Assembly (NCBI RefSeq): GCF_020283565.1
Contig: NC_060060.1
Location: forward strand, 41,664,001-41,728,000
Source: Trifolium pratense
Lineage: Eukaryota > Streptophyta > Magnoliopsida > Fabales > Fabaceae
Reading direction: 5' to 3'
DNA length: 64,000 bases
Under the pieces are notes generated by a model that saw only the letters and a list, made by a program, of their open reading frames with translations, did not search any database and had not been told where the DNA came from. Shown in pieces: positions 13,342 to 25,000 of this stretch. Every line of letters starts with the position of its first letter. The first letter of the stretch is position 1. Made by a program: the position numbers and the translations under genes.

Positions 13342-13426
13342 ATTGGCGCAAAAGATAATATTGGCGCAAAATTTTATTTTGTAGTGTATATATTGGCGCA
13401 ATATTTACCTGCAGTGATATTGGCGC
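13342..13426. promoter_or_regulatory. Cluster of four E2F-like motifs (ATTGGCGC) upstream of RBOHF
   Basis: Identical ATTGGCGC octamers lie at 13342-13349, 13360-13367, 13392-13399 and 13419-13426, all in the same orientation. Each fits the plant E2F consensus WTTSSCSS. Flanks are also similar (GATAATATTGGCGCAAAA), so part of the cluster may have arisen by tandem duplication. They lie 126-210 bp upstream of the start codon in otherwise AT-rich DNA. E2F binding is inferred from the motif only. Confidence 0.5.
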
Positions 13427-13480
13427 AAAAAATGTAACAAATCAAAAAAAGAAATGTAACAAAAAAAAAAGAAGAAGATG

Positions 13481-13490
13481 TATATATAAA
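13481..13490 (+). promoter_or_regulatory. Candidate TATA box of the RBOHF gene
   Basis: TATATATAAA lies 62-71 bp upstream of the ATG at 13552. It would imply a 5' leader of about 30-40 nt. It is supported by position and motif only. Confidence 0.4.
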
Positions 13491-13551
13491 ATAAAACGAA
13501 AATGTCTTTTGGTACGAATCACAATATGCATTCTTCTATCTGGTTTAATCC

Positions 13552-16500
13552 ATGAATGGTACTCCAAAGCATGAACGCCGTTGGGCGTCCGACACCGTTC
13601 TCGCGAATATAACTGTTACCACCAATAATTCACCGGGAACGGAGTCCAATTCCGACACCAACGACGAATATGTTGAGGTCACTCTTGATCTTCATAAAGA
13701 TGACACCGTCGTTCTCCGCGGCATTGAGCCGGTGGTCTCTACCATTAACCTCGACGGCGGTGTCAACACCACCGTAAATGAAACCACGACATCAACTGCA
13801 AGGTCTTCTTCTTCGATGATCAGGAGAAACTCTTCTAGCATGTTGCGACGTTTATCGCATGAGGTGAATGCCAAGGCAAAGCAGTTTTCACAAGAGCTTA
13901 AGCGATTCTCATTGAGTCACGCCGTGTCTGATTCGGTATTGGCCGCTCGTGATCTTAGGAAACAACGCGCTCAGCATGATCGAAATCGTTCCTCTACGAA
14001 GAAAGCACTCCGTGGATTGAAATTTATTACTAGTAAATCCAATGACGTTGATGCTTGGAATGAGACGCAGAGCAATTTCGATAGATTTGCCAAAGACGGT
14101 TTTCTCCATCGTGCCGATTTCGCACAATGCATTGGTTGGTTTCGTTTAATTATTTTTCTGCAAATTTCATTTCAGTTTCTTCTATTCTGCATGTGCATTT
14201 TCACTCTAGATTTTGTTTTTAATAGCTTTAATTAGAAACTAGATCATGTAAACTTTATAATTATAAATAGAAATTAAATTCTGCAATATTTTGTTTTCTG
14301 TTTTGAAGGTATGGGGAATTCTAAGGAGTTTGGTATGGAAATGTTTGATGCCTTGAATCGTAGACGAAGATCAAAGGTTGAAAAGATAAATAGAGACGAG
14401 TTTCGTGAATTTTGGACGCAAATTACCGATCAAAGTTTTGATTCGCGGCTCCAAATCTTCTTTGACATGTAATCATTGATTGATTTTGTTATTCGGTTAA
14501 AAGTTCTTAACTCAAGTGTTACCATAATTTGCTTTAGTATTTATTGTTTTACAAGCTTTAGTGATTAAACACACCTTATTATTGCATAACCGTAAAACAA
14601 AGTCCCTGAGTTTTTTATATCCTGTGTAACTTTTATCATGATGCTTAAGCACCTTATGTTCCTTCCCTTTCTGCTCCTAATTTTAGTTTTATTCATATTC
14701 ACAGGGTGGACAAGAACGAAGATGGTAGAATCACGGAAGAAGACGTGAAAGAGGTATAGAGCGGTTTACTTCTTTTAGAATTAGAATATTTCACATTTGT
14801 TTTTCTTTTAATTTGAGTTTAGCAATTTATGATAATGATGAATATTAAATACACCAATACTTAATAATGGTAATTTAGTAAAAGTCACATTCTCTCATTC
14901 ATTTATACATTTTTCTTAATCCATGTAAAATGGTCAAATGAGTAGTGTTCATTGTGGGACGAAGGGAGTAATAGCCAGAGTTAAAACTTTCATTAAACAG
15001 TAGTTATATCTCATTCGATTTCCAGATTATTGTGCTAAGTGCTTCAGCAAATAAGTTGTCCAGATTGAAGGAACAAGCTGGAGAATATGCAGCGCTAATC
15101 ATGGAAGAGTTAGACCGTGAAAGACTTGGTTACATCGAGGTGAGAGATCTTAATGTTTGGTCATGTGATGCATAAAACATGAGTACATTTCTATGCTCAA
15201 GCATAAATGAAATTGAAGTTATTGCAATCTGATCTTAAACTGGAGAATAGTTAATTGATCAAACGATCTTATCATTCTCTACTATGTTGTGAATCAAAGA
15301 AAATTAATGGCATCACATTTTCTTTCCTGTTTTTTGCCTTATTTATATTTTCATCAAGGGTAAATGTAATATTTTACGAAACCTGTGTGAAACATCATTC
15401 TTTTTAGTGTTTTTAAGGCACAATTTTCATAATGCTTGAATTCCCATGTGAGTTTTCTGTTTCTTCCTCAGTTAAGGTGATGCCTTAGACACATTTGTGT
15501 GATCTGCATTCTCTTTGCTTTTATGCTCATTGTGTTGTTGCAGCTATGGCAATTGGAGACGCTTCTATTACAAAAGGACACATACCTCAACTACAGCCAG
15601 GCTCTAAGCTTCACAAGTCAAACTTTGAGCCAGAACCTACAAGGACTAAGGAAGAAATGTTTGATACGTAGGATGACCCGCAAGTTGCTCTACTATTTGC
15701 AAGAAAATTGGAGGAGACTTTGGGTTTTGACACTGTGGATTTCCATAATGATTGGGCTGTTTACATGGAAGTTCATCCAGTACAAGCGAAAAGATGCGTA
15801 TTATATCATGGGTTATTGTCTACTCATGGCTAAAGGTGGGGCTGAGACCCTGAAGTTCAATATGGCTCTTATACTCTTGCCTGTATGCAGAAACACCATA
15901 ACTTGGCTTAGGTCTACCAAACTGGCCTACATTGTACCTTTTGATGATAACATCAACTTTCATAAGGTATCCATCATGTAAGACCAACTACAAATATCTT
16001 GAATACTCGATTAAAAGTAACCATATATCATATTATATATAATTTTTTTAAATTATCTTTATTTGAGATGGATTTTCTATTTTGTAACAATTTTATTATT
16101 AGCAATTAATTTACTGTTTTATATTGGTAATATATTTTCATCATATTACCTTCCTAGAATTCTTTCACCTCTGCGACACCAGAGAAAAAAAAGAAAATAG
16201 CAGCATAAAATTACCCGGAAGAAAGCAACAAAATTTATCAGGAGTAACAAAACAGAATATAATGTGTAGTTATGGATGCTTGCAGACAATTGCTGCGGCC
16301 ATAGTCATTGGAGTTATACTTCATGTCGGGAGTCACCTTGCATGTGATTTCCCAAGACTTGTAAATTCCTCTGAAGATGAGTATAAAAAGTATTTAAATG
16401 GCGTATTTGGTGATAGTGCACCCAGTTACGGAGACCTTGTTAAAGGGATAGAGGGTGTGACTGGAATTTTGATGGTCGTTTATATGGCCATTGCATTTAT

Positions 16501-19030
16501 AATTGCAACAAAATGGTTCAGGAGAAATCTCATTAATCTACCTAGACCATTTAATAGGCTTACAGGTTTCAATGCCTTCTGGTATTCACACCATTTATTT
16601 GTCATTGTCTATGTCCTTCTCATCATTCACGGTGCAAACCTTTACCTCGTGCGCAAATGGGTCCATCAAACGGTAAGCAATTTGTAGTATCAGATTTTGA
16701 CTATTTAGTAGTTTTGTCAAATGTTATTTTCATTAAGTTGGTGATTAGTTGCTTGACACATTGATCTCTGTTTCCAGACATGGATGTATCTTGCAATTCC
16801 AATTTTACTTTATGCGGGAGAAAGAACACTCAGATTCTTTCGTTCTGGTTTCAACACAGTCCGAATTATAAAGGTAAGCACACAAAAGAAAGTGTTAATT
16901 TTGTGCTTCTAAACAGTTCCTGATAAACTCGGATTTTGTTTCCAACCTTGATAACTCTTCACATTAGTCCCAACACTTGACACGAATAAAGGTTTTTATC
17001 TATTTTTTCTAGTCACTATAGTTATGTCAAGAGGTGAAGTGACTGACAAATATAAATTTCAAAAACTCCATTGTGTTTCTTTAATATAACAATTGATATT
17101 ACATATCTTCCCAAGGTTTTGCAATTTGCTTAAATATCTTACATTTGTATTGTGGAAAACATTTTAGGTTGCAATCTATCCTGGAAATGTTCTCACATTG
17201 CAAATGTCGAAACCACCCCAATTTCGTTACAAGAGCGGACAATACATGTTTGTACAATGTCCTGCTGTTTCTCCATTTGAGTGGTAAATCGCAATCTATA
17301 CTTCATGACATCATTCTGCACTATATAATGAATTTATCATTCAGTAAATTCTAACCCTCCTATGCATATTCTATTATTCTCAAAACTGAGGAAATAAATT
17401 TAGTCAGTAACCCCTCAAAGATATTATAGCAAAAAAAGGAAGTGAAGTGATTACACTTCCACAAGTAGCTAGGAATTTTTTTTTGGACAACATTATAGCT
17501 AGGATTGTTGGTATGTTTCAACATATTGCATTTTTATTGTTGGTATCTGATAGTATAATGTACGCATGACAGGCATCCGTTTTCTATTACCTCATCCCCT
17601 GGTGATGACTACCTGAGTGTTCACATCCGACAACTGGGAGATTGGACTTCTGAGCTTAAAAGGGTATTCTCTGAGGCCTGTGAGCCTCCCTTAGCCGGGT
17701 TGAGCGGTCTTCTCAGGGCTGATGAAACCACCAAGAAAAGGTACATGATGGGAACCCCATATTTGTGTATCTCGTAAGCTTGTTCTGATGGGAAATAATT
17801 TATCATCAGACTCCTGCCATCTTTTGGTCTTCATACAGTTTACCCAAGCTAAGGATAGACGGACCTTACGGCGCACCAGCACAGGACTATGCAAAATATG
17901 ATGTCCTGTTACTTGTGGGTCTTGGAATAGGAGCAACACCTTTTATCAGCATCCTAAAAGATCTTCTCTATAACATTGTCAAAATGGAGAACCAAGCGGT
18001 AAGTTTTATCAGCAAGCAACAAAGTTTCTTTTTAGATCCTATTCTTATGAAAATGTATATAACTTTTGCATGTCACATAAGCCTTGTTCCAGTGACCTTT
18101 ATTAGAAGTTAAGAGGTCTTTATAATGCGATGAAAGTAGCAATGATGTTTTTTTTTTTAAACAGGAATCAGTTTCTGAATCAAGTAGAGGTTCAAACTCC
18201 ACCGTTAGGAGCTCAGATCCACTGTTTCGTAATAAAGTTTCTTCTAAACGGAAGAAAACACTGAAGACTACCAACGCTTATTTCTACTGGGTAACAAGAG
18301 AACAAGGTTCTTTCGATTGGTTTAAAGGGGTCATGAATGAAGTTGATGAAATAGATAAGAAGGTATTAATTATTACCGCATATTTATTTATCTTGTTAAG
18401 ACTTCATCTTGAAGTATTCCTGGTATTCCTTTCTTCTGCTGCATGATTAATTAATATTATTAGCATTAGCTAATGTTGAAGGTTAAATTACGGAATTTAG
18501 GGAGTTATTGAGATGCACAACTACTTGACCAGTGTATACGAGGAAGGAGATGCCAGATCTGCCCTCGTCACCATGGTGCAAGCCCTTAACCATGCCAAAA
18601 ATGGAGTTGATATTGTTTCTGGGACTCGGGTAACACATTGGTTTTTTTGGATTACCTACACTTTATGCCTTTTAGTTATACCGAAATATAAAACTAGAAT
18701 TAGTTTTCCAGCCTTACATAGATTTTAAACCTCCATTTTCTTATTTCAACTTACTATTAGGTGCGAACTCATTTTGCAAGGCCTAGATGGAAGAAGGTTT
18801 TCTCTAAAATGTGTTCTAAGCATTGTAATAAACGAATAGGTCAGTCAATCTCCATCAAGCATACATTTAGAGACTTTGTTATTTGTTATTATATCTACTC
18901 ACATCTTGGTTTGGTATCAGGGGTATTTTATTGTGGAGCACCAATTTTGGCCAAAGAATTGAGCAAGCTTTGTTTCGAGTTCAACAAAAATGGTGCAACA
19001 AAATTTGAGTTCCACAAGGAACATTTCTAA
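13552..19030 (+). CDS. RBOHF: Respiratory burst oxidase homologue F (NADPH oxidase)
   Basis: Exons: 13552-14134, 14309-14468, 14705-14753, 15026-15139, 15544-15966, 16286-16672, 16778-16873, 17168-17283, 17573-17740, 17839-17998, 18165-18362, 18501-18629, 18761-18839, 18921-19030. They total 2772 nt, giving 923 aa. The plasma-membrane enzyme passes electrons from NADPH to O2 to form superoxide. The N-terminus carries [10 protein letters not shown] and [24 protein letters not shown], which match RBOHF rather than RBOHD or RBOHB. A canonical EF-hand, [12 protein letters not shown], is near residue 250, with a weaker one in [12 protein letters not shown]. The ferric-reductase membrane core spans about 340-620. 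HPFSITS (FAD) is near 643 and GLGIGATP (NADPH) near 728. The C-terminus is FEFHKEHF. Calcium and CDPK control is known for the family. Nothing is missing or broken. Confidence 0.95.
14860..14975. repeat. Possible Stowaway-like MITE end in RBOHF intron 3
   Basis: Intron 3 (14754-15025) contains TGGGACGAAGGGAGTA at about 14955-14970, resembling the CTCCCTCCGTCC-type terminal repeat read outward. A matching left end is too degraded to place. Confidence 0.35.
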
Positions 19031-20056
19031 GGAATATGGACGGAGCTTTCACATATCATATAAACCTGTCATTTTAGCAACCTATTGTAGGCAGATAGCT
19101 AGGACCTTTTTGTATAGAATGTAAAGCAAGAATTGTACATACCGACGGCTATATATCAATGGGCCGTCATACATGTTCATGTGGTGGCATTGCAAGGGAG
19201 ATGTGTTCATACTCGGCTCCATCAAGTCAGCAACAGTGCTGCAGTTGGAGACCTTAACTGGTGGATTTGCATTCTGGAGGGCCGCATGCATTGTTGGCAG
19301 ATACATTCACAGGAATATTGACAGTTTTTGAAAGGACTCAGGTCGGTATAAGAGTATTTTGTAAAAAAAAAAGAAGGTTGGTATAGGAGTTGGACAGAGA
19401 AGAATGGTTGAGAATGTTGTTTATTAATTATTATTGAAAATTATGTATATTTTTTCAAAAGACTTGTGTAGAATAATTATGATATTGCCATCAACATGCT
19501 GTCATTCTTGTAACACTTTGTCCTTGTCGTGTGGTGACTGGTGATGTGTGCTCAAAACCGTTTCCAAATCTTAACAAAGCCGGCACATAAGAGAAGATAA
19601 CCAATTCTTGTTGGATTCCTTGTGTCGTATATACAAAAAGCTTTTCCATGTGGCCTTTAGGTTTGGTGCTTTGTTTTGCATGAATCTTTTAACAGAGACA
19701 TTGCATTATATTAATGCAGTCGAACCTCGGTCATCACACTTATCCACCTTAAGGGTGAAATTTCTAGACAGTAAGCTAGTTGACCAAAAAAAAAAGCGTT
19801 CGATGTCCGGTGCATATGAAAAAATTATTTATCGAGAGATATAACTTTTTAAATGAATTTTAGTTATCTTAAAAAATTACTCTTCCAAGTCACTATCAAA
19901 AAACCAAACAGTACAAAGAATAGAATTGTGGATTCATACCCACATCCCACCATATAAATATCTCAGATCTAATACACTGCAGTTTTTTTTATTTTCATGT
20001 GAAGTTATTTCAAACATCACTTCAAATCCCAAATAAATTGACTCAATAAAATAAAA
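19031..20056. other. RBOHF 3' flank and intergenic DNA
   Basis: The first 100-300 bases probably include the RBOHF 3' UTR. The rest is AT-rich with short ORFs on both strands (for example at 19133-19321 and 19608-19844) that match no family I recognise. I see no RNA gene. Confidence 0.4.
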
Positions 20057-21157
20057 AGGCTTAAATGCAGTTTTACCCCTCTGTTTTGATTAAATCGGAA
20101 TTTTACCCTTCCTGTTTTAAAACGCGGACTTTTACCCCCCTGTTTTATAATTTTTTGGATTTTGCCCCCCCCCCCCCCCCTAAAATGACCGTAATCGAGT
20201 TATCTTTCCACATAATCAAACCTCACTAAATTTGGAGTTACAAAGAGAGATTAATTACCGTTTTAGTGAAGGTATATCCCCAAAATTCTGCACAAAATCT
20301 GTTTTCGAGTCACAACTTCAAAACTTCGCACAGAATTCCATTTGGATCCATAATTCACCAAACTGGTACCGAAATGACCGCAATCGAGTTAGTTTTCCAC
20401 ACTATCAAACTCCACTAAATTTGGAGTTACAGAGAGAGATTAATTATCATTTTAGTGAAGGTCTGTCCAAATCAATTATTGTATGGAACTACTACTAGTA
20501 TTTTTGTCATGTCTCTCACCCTGTAGCTCATTTTTCAATAGTATTTACATGTCCGGAAAGCTAACGAAATTACCCTTGTTGTCATTTAAATTTCGTCAAA
20601 TTTGGAGTTACGATGTGTTTGAGAGACGATGTTGAATTTGAAGGTCATAAGTAGATTTCTGCAAAATTAGTAATTGGAAAGACATTCACTGAAACGGTAA
20701 TTAATCTCTCTTTGTAACTCCAAATTTAGTGGGGTTTGATTCTGTGGAAAGCTAACTCGATTATGGTCATTTTGGTATCCGTTTGGTGAATTATTGATCC
20801 AAATTGAGTTGTGTGCGAAGCTTTGAAGTTGTGACTCGAAAACATATTTTGTGCAGAATTTTGGGGGTCATACCTTTACTAAAACGGTAATTATTCTCTG
20901 TTTGTAACTCCAAATTTAGTGGGGTTTGATTCTGTGGAAAGATAACTCGATTACGGTCATTTCAATATCCGTTTGGTGAATTATTGATTCAAATTGAGTT
21001 GTGTGCGAAGCTTTGAAGTTGTGACTCGAAAGCAGAATTTTAGGGGGGGCCAAAATCCAAAAAATTATAAAACATAGAGGTAAAAGTCCGCGTTTTAAAA
21101 CGAGGGGGTAAAATTCCGATTTAATCAAAACAGAAGGGCAAAACTGCATTTAAGCCT
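20057..21157. mobile_element. 1.1-kb palindromic Mutator-like element with 9-bp target duplication
   Basis: Terminal inverted repeats of about 110-120 bp begin AGGCTTAAATGCAGTTTTAC at 20057 and end with the complementary ...CATTTAAGCCT at 21157. Flanks are identical 9-bp repeats, AAAATAAAA at 20048-20056 and 21158-21166, though A-richness weakens this. Each arm continues inward with two tandem units of about 189 bp. GACCGTAATCGAG at 20187 and GACCGCAATCGAG at 20376 face CTCGATTATGGTC near 20756 and CTCGATTACGGTC near 20946. Every unit also carries TCCAAATTTAGTGGGG or its complement. A run of about 18 C lies in the left arm near 20166-20180. No transposase is encoded, so it is non-autonomous. 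Confidence 0.75.
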
Positions 21158-21500
21158 AAAATAAAATAGAGTTGATTGAATGGCCTATATGTGTAAAGTT
21201 TGGAAGCTGAAAAACACAAAACTAAAGAATGGGTAACTTAACTAACTGTACCCTATTAAAAAAGGATTAATTAAAATAAACCTTGTTATTAATACCACTT
21301 GAATCAACTTGTATTGAACACGCAAGAATAAACTCTACCGTACTATATGTATATTTATAAACTAACATATACATGCATTCCAATTATTTCACCTCCAAAA
21401 TAATAAATTCCCTCAAATCCTTAATCTTCATCTAATTCTGTAACTGAAAAATCACTAAGTCCCCTCAAGAACCATATATCTCATCTTACAACAAAACATT

Positions 21501-22097
21501 ATGCTGAGACATCGCGATCAAACAATTAACTTACCAAGAAATCACAACATCATGTACAAGCCAGTACACCAAGAACGAAGTAGCAAATGTTTTGTGTTTA
21601 TTTTCGCCGCATTTGTTTTCTGTTGTGCAGTTTTATTAATCTCTGCATCCATATTACGATTACGAAATCCAGAGATCACGTTAATATCAGCAACATTGAA
21701 TCAAACCAGTTATAATGCTAGTTCATCATCGCCTTCATTCAACGTGACAATCATTGCATATTTGAGTATTTGGAACCCAAATTTCGGTGGAATATTCAAT
21801 TATGAGTATAGCAATATGAAAGTATTGTTATATTCAGGTGTTAAAGTTGGTGTTACAAAAATTCCTAATGATAGAGTGAACCAAAGAGAAACCAAACATG
21901 TTAATGTTACAGTGATTGCGAAGTTTGCTAAGGTAATTGTTGATCTTAATTCAAGGATGTTGAATGTTACAGGTTATGTGAGATTTAATGGTATTATTGA
22001 ATTGATGAAGATTTTTCACAAGAGAAAGATAATAGATATGGCTTGCATTATGAATCTCAATTTGACATCACAAGCAATTCAAGGGATTCATTGTTAA
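21501..22097 (+). CDS. LEA_2 / NDR1-HIN1-like membrane protein
   Basis: This intron-less gene encodes 198 aa. A short basic N-terminus is followed by one membrane span (about residues 30-53, CFVFIFAAFVFCCAVLLISA). Then comes a LEA_2 beta-sandwich domain with the usual Asn-Pro (SIWNPNF) motif and several N-glycosylation sites (NQT, NAS, NVT, NLT). Members of this family sit in the plasma membrane and some act in pathogen defence; a specific function cannot be read from the sequence. The first ATG is used; a second in-frame Met at codon 18 would keep the membrane span. It lies directly after RBOHF, as At1g64065 follows RBOHF in Arabidopsis by my recall. No truncation is seen. Confidence 0.85.
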   Translation: MLRHRDQTINLPRNHNIMYKPVHQERSSKCFVFIFAAFVFCCAVLLISASILRLRNPEITLISATLNQTSYNASSSSPSFNVTIIAYLSIWNPNFGGIFNYEYSNMKVLLYSGVKVGVTKIPNDRVNQRETKHVNVTVIAKFAKVIVDLNSRMLNVTGYVRFNGIIELMKIFHKRKIIDMACIMNLNLTSQAIQGIHC

Positions 22098-25000
22098 TAA
22101 GAATTTTTGTTTATGTTTGATCTTTGTGTTCTTTTTGTTTTTGCCTTTTTTGTAGTTTTTTTCTTGGTTACTTTACTTTGAGCATAAATCTAACTACATG
22201 TTTTACTGTTTGTCTTGCAAATTTGCTACAAATTTAGTGTCGGAATATTTTAGTTCTTTAATGACTGATTTAGAGAATGTATGCATCAGATAAACTACAA
22301 ATCAATATCTAAATCATCCTAAATCAGATACTATGAATTCCGGATACGTAATAAGATATCGAGATTGTATGCATGTAAAATACTTGAAAGAAACTACACA
22401 GTAATTTTTCTTAAATATAAACTCGTATTTTTTATCTAGTAAAAAAAAATAGTCTTTTCATATTCTTATGTTTTCTTTTCATATTCACTCTTTTCTTTTT
22501 TTCTTTTTTCATGTTATAATCTTTTGAGGCAAATTTTTTTCATGTTCTTCTGTTGAAACAACTTTTCATATTCGGTAAATATTCTATTTAGCAAAATGTA
22601 TGAATATTTGTGTTAATATTTTTCATGTCTTTAAAATAAGTTAAAAACATTTTTCATTATCCAATATAGATATGTCCAATTTTCGGAGTATCAAGATTTC
22701 ATACTAATTTTGTCAAAAAGATTTCATATTAATGTTAGATATCGATTTAACATTTCACCACTAAATTGTTCACAAATATATCTTGTAAAAATAGCTCAGT
22801 TGGTATTTACTAGGAACATTGTTGGAGACTCAAAATCATACTTATCATTCAAGTGTTTGTGTATATATGTTTTAATAAATAGTTTTGTTGGTTGGGTTAG
22901 TTGACATAAGAGTTTAATTGACTGACGGTATAAAATAGTTTTATATCATCATCCAATAAATAATCATCATTTTATCATGTCAAGAAAGTGGAGTGATGTG
23001 ACGGAAAACATGGTTGATATTGGTTGACAGTGTAAATTTTTTTTACACCGTCGATGCATATCAATTAAATCCATTAACACCTAAAAAAAGAGGCAAACAG
23101 ATGATTAAATTTAAAATACAAAACTTAAATTTTAAACGAAATTAAAAATAAGTAATGACTAACTAAGACGAAATTGCAAAAATTGCCTCTTATATATTAT
23201 TTTATAGTAATTGAACAAATAAATCTTGAAATAAAATTGTGATGAAACACCATTGTACCCCAAAAAGAAAAATGAAAATTTTTTGACAATAAAGAAAACT
23301 GAAATTAAACACCAAAAATGTGTGTTTCTGAATTGAAAAAGAGAAAACTTGAAAATTTCTCATCCCACCTACCCACTTTCTCACCACACCCCTGGAAATT
23401 CCATTTTTGCCCTTGGTCAAAAAATTCGGAACGCGTTTTCCGAATTTTTTGCCTTTAAAAACAACTTCGGAATGTGTTTTCCGAATTTTTTTCAAATTTG
23501 AACTAAAAAAATTCGTAAAACGCGTTCCGAATTTTTTGACTAAGGGCAAAAATGGAATTTCCAGGAGTGTGGTGAGAAAGTGGGTAGTGGGATGAGAAAT
23601 TTTCGACATATAATGTGCTAAAGTGGGCCTTTTTAGATAGTACCAAGAAAAGTGGGCCTAAAAAAAGAGATGAGAAGCAGATATAATTTATTTTTATTTA
23701 AAAAATTTAAAATTCGAATTTTAATTTTTCCTCCATACTTTTTTTTTTGACAAACACAAACTTAAAACATTTCATTAATCAAAATAGTTTCAATACAAGT
23801 AGGTATCCTCTCAAGATAATAGCGACTAGCCCAAGAAATGGCCGCTCTACTTTTTCCTCCATACTTAAGAGTTAAAATGTATGAATCTGACTATTATGGA
23901 AAAGAAAAAAATATCAGTGATTAACTCCTACCTATCATTTTTTTAGTCAAAAAAAAAACTCCTACCTATCATTTTTGTCAAAAAAAAGTCCTACCTATCA
24001 TTATTTAGCCAACTATAATTATGCTATAATTGCTAATTAATCGGCTTACTTGTGTTTGTGTACACTTTCTTCAAACATATAGATGGATGAATTGGCCACA
24101 ATTAAAAACTCAGGAACCAAGAGTGATTTCTAATATGGTTATTAGAATTTGGCCGGATTAAATTCAACTATACAAAATTGATTTATAAGGTGATGATTGT
24201 TCAACCATTTATATAACTCTCAAGACATATTCTTCATACTTAAGACTAGATATTTGAAGTGTGATCCAGTAGTGGTGACTTATTAGTAGGTAGCTCAAGA
24301 ATCTTTGATAACCTCAATTGTATAAAATCAAATCGGAAGATGAAAACTATCTACTACCACTCATAAAAATATGTTTTCAGATTACATATCACACGAAATT
24401 GTGCACAAAATACTAACAAAGTTAGTTGTAGGAGAAGTAAAAAAAAAAAAAAAAAAGTTAATCGTGAATACCACGTGCAAATATGCTTATATGGACTGTT
24501 CTTATTAGTTGTTGGATAAATACCTCTAAATTATTAAGAGGTAGAATAGACATCACCAAACAAAGTTATCCACGTATTATCCACATAATTATTTTGAACA
24601 AGATAACCAACATGATTATTAAGATAGTTTCTTTTAGCGTCATATGAATTTTTCATGCGTCCTATTTTTACTTATCCGTTAAGTAATAGATGAGTAAAAA
24701 TGATTTTTTTTTGAAAAAAAAAGTAATAGATTATATTTGAAAAACTCATAAACATAAAAAAAAAAAATAAAAAAAAAAAAAAAACACTGTCAATTATCAA
24801 TCATCTCTCAAACTGAGTCCAAATCCAAACTCTAATTTTGTGGGGCCGACTTTCAAAACGACGTGGCTTTCCTTAGAAGAGGTATCTTTGGGTCCAAGTC
24901 CAAATGCGACACAAAGAGACAAATTCAATATCCTACGTTGTCTCTTCTCTCCAGCACAAAGTATCCCTGCACCAAAAAACTACTAATTATTCTAACAATA

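Larger units (their letters stand above)
11706..13551. other. Intergenic region between the divergent PIAL and RBOHF genes
   Basis: Shared upstream region of two divergent genes. The first 60-100 bases left of 11770 are probably PIAL 5' UTR. Bases 11880-12010 resemble short AT-rich repeats (TTTAGTCCTCTAA twice). Bases 12060-12950 contain short ORFs on both strands with no recognisable family. A minus-strand SINE lies at 13191-13280, and RBOHF promoter elements lie at 13342-13490. Confidence 0.5.

Noticed and set aside
20232..20498. 88-aa ORF with an internally repeated ELQREINY..FSEG segment
   Set aside because: The repeat is the 189-bp tandem unit of the palindromic element.
23202..23609. 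ORFs on both strands (135 and 62 aa) with a NFLTKGKNGIS segment, seen again near 63331-63687
   Set aside because: They come from the arms of an inverted-repeat MITE; translation of a palindrome, not a gene family.
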